Source of the DNA: Euglena gracilis
Lineage: Eukaryota > Euglenida > Euglenophyceae > Euglenales
Reading direction: 5' to 3'
Length of the DNA stretch: 64,000 nt
NCBI GenBank assembly: GCA_039621445.1
Contig: CP154957.1
Coordinates: 42,044,198-42,108,197, forward strand
Part shown: piece after piece, positions 57,801 through 64,000 of the stretch
Layout: every line of letters starts with the position of its first letter
Numbering within the stretch: the first letter of the stretch is position 1
Position numbers and translations under genes: made by a program
The notes under the pieces: model-generated
Databases searched by the model: none
What the model was told of the DNA's origin: nothing
Seen by the model: the letters and a program-made list of their open reading frames with translations, nothing else

Positions 57801-60685
57801 TCCTGAACGGTCCCATGCCCACCTTGCAGTGGAGCCAGGTATGGGACAATCGGCGGCAGGGAATATCTTACAGCCAGCGGACACCCGAGTAGGGAATTTC
57901 GGACAAAATGAAGATCCCTCCTAGACAATTTTTGTTGTCCCTCACGGACACCTTCCGGAGAACCCCCTGGACACAATTATTGATCCCTAATGGACGAGAA
58001 ATTTAGACCCCATAGACATTTTTGTTGAGCCCTCATGGACATTTCTGTGTCAGACTGGCGACGTTTTTCTGAATGGATGGAAAACCAGACCTCTACAAAC
58101 TCTCTCCTCGTTTGCTATTGGGTTGTGAGGTGCAGATGCATAAACATTTTAAGGGTAGATCAGTTGTATTCACACCGCCTCTTGGCGGGCTGCACCCCCT
58201 TTTTTTGTTTGATGAGGGGGAGGGGGAAATACCAATTGGGCCACATCTTTCAGAATAACAACCCCGAAAAACAGGTATTTTCTTTTGTCGGGTTTCACAA
58301 AGCAGAAGGGCCTGAAACAGGCTTTTTGAGTGAACGATGTTGCACGTTCGTCAACCAGAACGACCTGTGATTAACCAGACAATATTATCCATTTTGTGTC
58401 CCAGATCACCTGGTGATGAACCACGCAGCCTTTTTTTTTCTGAATGTTGGGAAATCATCTGTGACAGGTTGATGAGGTTTTTTGAAAAGCAACAATTTCT
58501 TCCGGAACAAGCATTTTTCATGAATTTTAGGTGGACAAGTTTGGTTTGGTACATAGGATGGAGGATGTCCTGGACTTCCCTGTTTCACACTCCCTGTTTC
58601 CACAGTTGACATTTTTTTGTTTTTGTTAAAAAATCACAAAAAACCCCAAACCCTTTCTTTTCTTTTTTTGTTTTTTTAATAGAATTTTTTGAAAATGTTT
58701 TTGAAAAGCAGTGCGTCCCGTCACATTGCTGTTGCCTCTGGCTTTGCATGATGCGCAGTGACCGTAAAGCTGTTTTTTTTCCAGCCCAAAGTGAACACAA
58801 AATGTTGCTTTAGGAAGACTTTGAGAAGAGGTTGCCCTAGAGTTGCTGCCAGAGAAAAATTTTGGAAGCTTAATGTAAAGCGTGGTCATCTGTGTGAATG
58901 TATGACATTCCAGTGCGAGACACTGAGGAACAGCTTTGGATCAGTCGTTGGATGATTCCTTCGCCTCCCACATTTGTGAAATTTTGATGATGGGAAGTCA
59001 TCTTGTGCGATCAATGTGCAGACTCTTGAAGACATTCCCACCAATTTCATTTGAATCTTAGCATCTTCTGTAGAAATTTTAAGTTCTTTGGTTCAGATTG
59101 TTTAGACAGGTTTCCCTGCAAAATTGTCTGTCAGGGGCTAAATTTCATGGGTCAGAGGGTCCACTATTCATGTCCCCAGGGGCCCCATAGAGATGTCCTC
59201 CATTCTCCCATTTCCTGCCCGGCAGGGGCCAATGAAAATGTCCGGCCGGGTCCAACAATTGTGTCTGTCGGCTGTAAGAACCCCCCCGGGGGCAGCTGGC
59301 CGGCTGGAAAAGGTGCTGGCTGGAGAAAAGGTGCTGCTAGGAACCACGTTTGTGCAGTGCTGATGGTGCGAGGCAACCTGGCCCGGCCTAGCCCGGCACG
59401 GCTGGCCCTGGAGGTCTGGGGGGGGGGTCGACCACCCCCTTCACCCCCATCCTGGTGGTTCAGTGAAGGCAACTAAAAGGGGAGGTTCTGTTAGTCAAGC
59501 TGTTCCTTCTAGGATTACCCACGCGAACCGAGTATGGCAAAGGTTCCATGACGCCCCAACCTTTTTTGGAAATATTGCCCCTGCTACAAATGGGTATGGA
59601 CTCATTTTTTTTGGAGAGTTTGCAAGGGCCGTGGTGAGAGTTTGGGGAAGGGGGTTTTTTGGTGTAGTGATGGGGTCCAGGTGGAGGGGTCTGCGGGGTG
59701 TCCACGGCAAATCTATATAAAATTGTTGGCATAACCCGTACACGGTGCCCTTGATTTGTAATAAAACCAGGTTACAGCCTGTTTTTTTCCCCTTGCGACC
59801 TGAACCCGACGCCTGCCCTGTATTTCGTTGGCATGCTTCATACCATGGGTTTGGGCGGTGGGGTTTTTGCTAAAAGGTCTTGTTCACGTTTTAATGCCCT
59901 GTATTTTATGATATGAATTAAATTTTTCACAAAATACAGGACCTTATTTGGACCACCCCTTCAAAGGAACGTCTTGCATTTCATGAATAGACCACTCACA
60001 AAACTTGGGGCCTTATTTTGGGGGGGGGTTAGCACCCTGTCTTTTGTGAATAGAAATCCTTTCATATGAAAAGCGCGTCCAGTATCTGGGATTGCAGGGG
60101 GGAAAACTTCTGGTCCGGGAAAACGAGATATGGGCTTAAGGCCATTTCATTGGGGGCATTTTGGGGTCTGACACCCCTCGTCCCTTCCTGTATTTCCAGG
60201 GGTTTTTAGGTCGAAATTTTTCTTTGGAGCTGAAGGATTTTTTTGGCAGTGCCATGGGGATGGTGGGGGGTCAACCCACCCCCACCTCCCAGTTGGAGGG
60301 GGGTAGGGTTAGGGTCAGGTGCAATGCACCGCCCACCAAACCTTCCCGCACAGCCCTGGCAGCGTCCTGTATCGTGGACAAGGACACAAAATACAAGGTG
60401 CTGGGCAATTCACGAAACCCAGGGCATTATTTCGGGGAGGATTGGTTCACAGTGGAATGGTGCAGTAAACGAGACAGCATCCACACCCTCAGGTTCTCAG
60501 CCGAAAATTGCCTTAAGGCTAAGCATTGTGGTGCCCCCCCTGCAACCGATCCAACAACCCCATATCCCATTCCCCCACCCAGTGGCCCTGCTACAACCAG
60601 CCCAACACCCCCCCCCTGAACCATCGCCCGTCACCACCACCTTGGCAAACACAGCCAACTGATTCCCTACCTTGGTCGCTCACAG
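54891..60685 (+). other. Intron 2 of RRM gene (about 5.8 kb)
   Basis: Runs from GTATGT at 54,891 to an acceptor CTCACAG at 60,685. Contents: a dispersed family at 55,490-56,960, C-rich telomere-like DNA (57,640-57,730), A/T-rich mixed DNA (57.0-59.0 kb) and a Pro/Thr-rich open stretch at 60,320-60,660. Frames at 55,518-56,051 (177 codons) and 58,035-58,370 show no domain. Extra exons are possible. Confidence 0.5.
55490..56960. repeat. Dispersed repeat family (GGTCCC...GGCCACCATTTTG), 3-4 diverged copies
   Basis: CAGGGCTTTATTTTAGGTCC followed by TTCCTTTGATTGGCCACCAT recurs with changes at about 55,505, 55,605-55,690, 56,357-56,412 and 56,847-56,900. A companion phrase CAGCTGGCCCTGGC precedes some copies. 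The copies are well diverged and in the same orientation. Confidence 0.6.
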
Positions 60686-60831
60686 GAGCCATGGACGAAG
60701 ATCCACCTTGCCCTCACAAAGAGTGGTCTGATTGGAAGAGGCTTCGGCAGAAGAATGGGCTACAGCATTTTGTTTGTGTGCAATGTGGAGCAAAATGGAA
60801 GCGTGCCACTCAAGCACGAAAAGAGACAGAG
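60686..60831 (+). CDS. RRM protein exon 3: compact C-x-H...C-x2-C putative zinc motif
   Basis: After CTCACAG (60,685) the frame reads AMDEDPPCPHKEW, then a basic helix WKRLRQKNG, then HFVCVQCGAKWKR, ending at the donor GTAAAG (60,832) in phase 0. In the joined protein Cys100, His102, Cys122 and Cys125 form a plausible zinc-binding set with conserved-looking Trp residues around it. I do not know a named family with exactly this pattern. The start is chosen because it takes the phase-1 base left by exon 2 and because the preceding pyrimidines suit an acceptor. The frame is open back to 60,523 and another acceptor at 60,582 would give phase 0, which does not fit exon 2 directly. Alternative: an additional exon lies between. 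Confidence 0.65.
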
Positions 60832-61204
60832 GTAAAGTCTCAGTTGCATTCTGCACGCTTACTGCAAACTACAAAGCACACATTTCCATGTGTGTTTTTT
60901 GTAGTTTTCCAGTATTTGCTTTTTTTATATCACTTTTTTTTGGTTGTTGAATTGAATACATTGAAAGAAAATATGTGAAACGTTTTTGAAGGTTTGGTCA
61001 GAGAGGGTGAGTTAAGTATTTCTGGACCAAAGTATTTGTTAAGGTTGGTGACCTGCGGGGGTTCTGGTCCTCCCACAGCTCTGCATTTCCACTGCAAAAG
61101 CTGATTTCAAAATCGCAAAAGAACGTGTTTATGAAAAGACCTAGAGGGGCGTCCCCACCAATCCATTCTTCGGTGCTTTTGGCCAGTCCTGGCCAACCCC
61201 ACAC

Positions 61205-61425
61205 CCAAGGGGGCAAAAACCAGACCGCCACTCCCCGAGAGGGGGGGGGTCAAATTCGGCCAAAATCCATTGATTTCAGGCCATTTTGGCTGGAGTGGCC
61301 AAAGTGATTGACCCCCTGGGGCTGGGTAGGAAGTGGGTGACTGGTTTTTGAAAGTGATTGATTGGCATTTTGAAAGTGGAAAGGGACCCCCTTCCCCCAG
61401 GGGGTCGGCAAGCAATGGTATGGTC
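61205..61425. mobile_element. MITE-like sequence, second copy
   Basis: Shares with 46,981-47,324 the ordered blocks GTGACTGGTTTTT, AAAGTGGA, a C-run/G-run hairpin and GGGGTCGGCAAGCAA. The left end is not clear. Confidence 0.4.
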
Positions 61426-61577
61426 CCCACCCACCCTCTCCCGGACCCAGGGTCCAAAACTAGCCCAGTGTGCAAGCTTCCAACAAACATTCAGACTTGT
61501 TATCTTCATTTTGTATTGTGTTGCTGATATGTCGATAGTTACCGACTGACTGATCGACTGACAGACAGACAGATACA

Positions 61578-61612
61578 TGAATGGATGGATGGATGGATGG
61601 ATGGATGGATGG
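61578..61612. repeat. (ATGG)n microsatellite
   Basis: About eight ATGG units, preceded by short ACAG and GACT reiterations (about 61,540-61,575). Confidence 0.9.
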
Positions 61613-61666
61613 ATAGATAAGTGATTATTTTTTTCATTTGCTCTCGTCGCACTTTTTATTGTTCAG

Positions 61667-61888
61667 AAGATGAAGGCAGAGCCGCCCAGACATCCATCGA
61701 AGCAGTTCTCACCACCGGTACATCTCCAGCAACCCCCACCACAGTATTCACCGCAGCAAGTTAAACAATCTCAAGAGGGGAAGGAGATGTTCCTGCCACT
61801 CACCGTGCAAGACGTCGTATGCTTGCCTTGCATTTTGTTTATATTGCAGGACAATCCCGAACCAATTTTTACTAGGTTTTTAATTTGA
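61667..61888 (+). CDS. RRM protein exon 4: Pro/Gln-rich C-terminal tail
   Basis: Starts in phase 0 after TTGTTCAG, matching exon 3. It encodes a Pro/Gln-rich, low-complexity tail (PPVHLQQPPPQYSPQQ) typical of unstructured regions in RNA-processing factors, then GKEMFLPLTVQDV, and reaches TGA at 61,886. A possible 33-nt intron (61,817-61,849, GTATGC...TTGCAG) would remove VCLPCILFILQ without changing the frame. That peptide is hydrophobic and unlike its neighbours, which favours splicing, but 33 nt is below the usual minimum. The joined protein is 213 residues without it removed, 202 with. No AATAAA was seen shortly after the stop. Confidence 0.65.
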   Translation, partial: KMKAEPPRHPSKQFSPPVHLQQPPPQYSPQQVKQSQEGKEMFLPLTVQDVVCLPCILFILQDNPEPIFTRFLI

Positions 61889-62064
61889 AACCTGGGGTGT
61901 TGCTTTTGCATGAAACACAAACCCCCTTCTGTGGAAATGCCGGAGCCGGATTTACAGGAGCTGGTTTGCCTAGTGGGCCGAAGGGGTATATATCTTTCTA
62001 CAGAGATACACACATACGTACATATATGCGCACATGTATAACCCCCCACTATAACCCCCCCTTG
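61889..62064. other. 3' flank of RRM gene
   Basis: Likely 3' untranslated region and spacer. Includes a pyrimidine/ACAT-rich stretch and no second gene. Confidence 0.4.
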
Positions 62065-62248
62065 GTATGTATGTATGTATGTATGTATGTATGTATGTAT
62101 GTATGTATGTATGTATGTATGTATGTATGTATGTATGCATGTATGTATGTATGTATGTATGTATGTATGTATGCATGTATGTATGTATGTATGTGTGTAT
62201 GTATGTATGTATGTATGCATGTATGTGTGTATGTATGTATGTATGTAC
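62065..62248. repeat. (ATGT)n microsatellite
   Basis: About 45 ATGT units with occasional GCAT or GTGT variants. Frames of repeated Met-Tyr-Val-Cys (plus) or His-Thr-Tyr-Ile (minus) are artefacts. Confidence 0.97.
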
Positions 62249-62335
62249 AAGTCGACGCTAGCTTCGCTACGCGTGTGAGCTTCGCTCCCCCCCCCTCCCC
62301 CAAAAGCGTGGTGAGCCACATCGTCACATTTCCCA

Positions 62336-63530
62336 GCGGACTGGCGGCGGCCCGGCCTGGCCCGGCACGGCCGGCGGCCCGGCCTGGCCCGGCACGGCCG
62401 GCGGCCCAGCATTCCATCCCGGCCCGGCCCGGCCGGCGCCCCGGCTTGGCTTGACCCGGCCCGGCCCGGCCCGGCCGGCGCCCCGGCTTGGCTTGACCCG
62501 GCCCGGCCCGGCACGGCCGGAGCCCGGCGGCCCGGCCCGGCCCGGCACAGCCGGCATCCCGGCGGCGGCACAGCCCGGCCCGACACGGCCGGCGGCCCGG
62601 CAGCCCAACCCGGCCCGGCCGGCAGCCCGGCAGCCCGGCCCGGCCCTGCCCGGCCGGCGCCCCGGCTTGGCTTGACCCGGCCCGACCGGCGGCCCAGCGG
62701 CCCGGCCCGGCCCGGACGGCGGCCCAGCGGCAAGACCCGGCCCGGCTGGCGGCCCGGCCCGGCAAGGCCGGCGGCCCGGCGGCACGGCCCGGCGGCAACG
62801 CCCGGCCCGGCACGGCCGGCAGCCCGGCCCGGCACAGCCGGCGGCCCAGCGGCCTGACCCAGCCCGACCCAGCCGGCGGTCCGGCCTGGCCCAGCCGGCG
62901 GCCCAGCCCAGCCCGGCCCGGCCCGGCACAGCCGGCGTCCCTGCGGCGGCACGGCCCGGCCCGGTACGGCCGGCGGCCCGGCAGCCCAACCCGGCCCAGC
63001 CCGGCTCTCGGCCCGGCCGGCGCCCCGGCTTGGCTTGACCCGGCCCGGCCCGGCCGGCGGCCCAGCGGCCCGGGCCCTGCATGGCCGGCGCCCAGCCCGG
63101 CGTGACCCGGCCCGGCCCGACCTGGCACGGCGGCCAGCCCGGCACGGCCGGCGCCCGGCCCGGCACGGCCGCTCTCCCCGGCCCGGCTTGACCGGGCCCG
63201 GCCCAACCGACGGCCCGACGGTCCTTGCCCGTTTGGGCCCGGCCCGGCAGCACGGCCCGGAACGGCACGGCCGGCAGCCGGCCAGGCTCGACCCGGCCCG
63301 GCACGGCTTGACCCGGCCCAGCCCGGCGGCCCGGCCCGGCCCGGCACGACCGGCGGCCCGACGGCTTGTCTCGGCCCGGCCTGGCCGACGGCCCATCACA
63401 GCCTGGCCCGGCCCGGCACAGCCGGCATCCTGGCGGCGGCACGGCCCGGCCCAGCATGACAAGCTGCCCGAGCCCAGCCTGGCCCGGCCCGGCCCGGCCT
63501 GGCCTGGCCGGCAGCCTAGTGGCCAGGATA
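62336..63530. repeat. CCCGG/GGCCCGG-rich tract, ~1.2 kb
   Basis: Irregular iterations of CGGCCCGGC, GGCACGGCCGGC and GGCGGCCCGG with a few longer returning phrases (GCGCCCCGGCTTGGCTTGAC about five times). Extreme GC and few stops open frames up to 699 codons on the minus strand and 220 on the plus. These are composition artefacts. Confidence 0.9.
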
Positions 63531-64000
63531 AAAAATGGCCAAGTCCTGTGGGAACCTCTTTTGGGGGGCCGTACGGGCCCCAAAACGGTCCGGAGGCACC
63601 GGGGGTCTGTGGGGTGTATGCAGGCCACTTGGGGGGTCCCCCACGGTTGGTTTGGGTCCCGGGTGGGTCCGTGCAGTTCCCCATCCGTTTTGGGTAATTT
63701 TTAAAAAATCGATTTTTTGCCCCCCGGAAGGCTGAAAAACGGCCAAGTCCTGTGGGAACCCCTTTTGGGGGGCCCCGTACGGGCCCCGCAACGGCCCATA
63801 TCTGGGCCAAGCCAGACAGCCAGACCCCCGGGTCTCCACCAGTGGTTGGGGGGGGTCTCAGGGGCTTCAATTTTGCCGGGGCCCACGGGTTTCGAGATAT
63901 TTTGGAAAAATCGATTTTTTGACCCCAAAATGGCCAAAAATGCCCAAGTCGCCCCTTGCGGCCCCTTTTTTGGACCTTCGACGGCCCATATCTGGGCCAA
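63531..64000. repeat. ~205-bp tandem repeat, start of an array at the window edge
   Basis: GGCCAAGTCCTGTGGGAACC occurs at about 63,537 and 63,741, and a diverged form at about 63,938. ACGGCCCATATCTGGGCCAA occurs at about 63,792 and 63,981. Units also share AAAAATCGATTTTTTG. The array continues past the window. Confidence 0.85.

Larger units (their letters stand above)
60832..61666 (+). other. Intron 3 of RRM gene (835 bp)
   Basis: GTAAAG donor, ATTGTTCAG acceptor. Contains a copy of the MITE-like sequence (about 61,205-61,425) and an (ATGG)n microsatellite (61,578-61,612) just before the acceptor. Confidence 0.6.

Noticed and set aside
60320-60660. Pro/Thr-rich open stretch before exon 3 as coding
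   Set aside because: Three frames are open together, a sign of low-complexity sequence, and the alternative acceptor at 60,582 does not match the phase of exon 2. It is kept only as an alternative exon 3 start.
61771-63870. 699-codon minus-strand open frame
   Set aside because: It runs through the CCCGG tract and the ATGT microsatellite; its protein is Gly/Arg/Pro/Ala repetition followed by His-Thr-Tyr-Ile repetition. It is a product of composition.

Overview
This is a stretch of eukaryotic nuclear DNA that is poor in genes and rich in repeats. It has no operons, no bacterial-style ribosome sites and no dense coding. The coding that can be recognised lies in short pieces bounded by GT...AG splice signals, and one intron appears to exceed 11 kb. 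Retroelement remnants (a DIRS-like element and a LINE fragment), TTAGGG-like degenerate repeats and long poly-C/poly-G runs all fit a protist or algal nuclear genome with heavy repeat load. The exact lineage cannot be named from the sequence alone.

Layout. 1-8.6 kb is mostly non-coding, with two elements flanked by inverted repeats (2.5-4.0 and 5.1-5.8 kb) and one candidate exon (8,204-8,398). 8.7-32.3 kb is dominated by about 45 copies of a ~320-bp satellite monomer: a 4-copy block in one orientation at 8.7-9.9 kb and about 41 copies in the other orientation from 13.65 kb onward. A ~3.4-kb non-satellite segment is carried twice inside that array, 7.26 kb apart. A coding-like stretch of unknown function (12.73-13.41 kb), broken by one in-frame TGA or a 39-nt intron, lies between the two satellite blocks. 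32.3-36 kb is largely single copy, with one weak exon candidate. 36-38.4 kb is a decayed minus-strand retroelement (reverse transcriptase, RNase H and an NPPW methyltransferase-like motif). A LINE C-terminal fragment ends at 42,740 on the minus strand.

The best-supported gene runs on the plus strand from about 43,237 to 61,888. Four exons with compatible splice phases encode one RRM RNA-binding domain (split between exons 1 and 2), a compact Cys-X-His...Cys-X2-Cys putative zinc motif (exon 3) and a Pro/Gln-rich tail (exon 4). It is probably an RNA-binding/processing factor. Its first intron (11.4 kb) is packed with short satellites, self-complementary modules and poly-C/G tracts. After the gene come a (ATGT)n microsatellite, a 1.2-kb CCCGG-rich tract and the start of a ~205-bp tandem repeat at the right edge.

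All protein and repeat assignments were made by eye and hand alignment; no database or alignment program was run.
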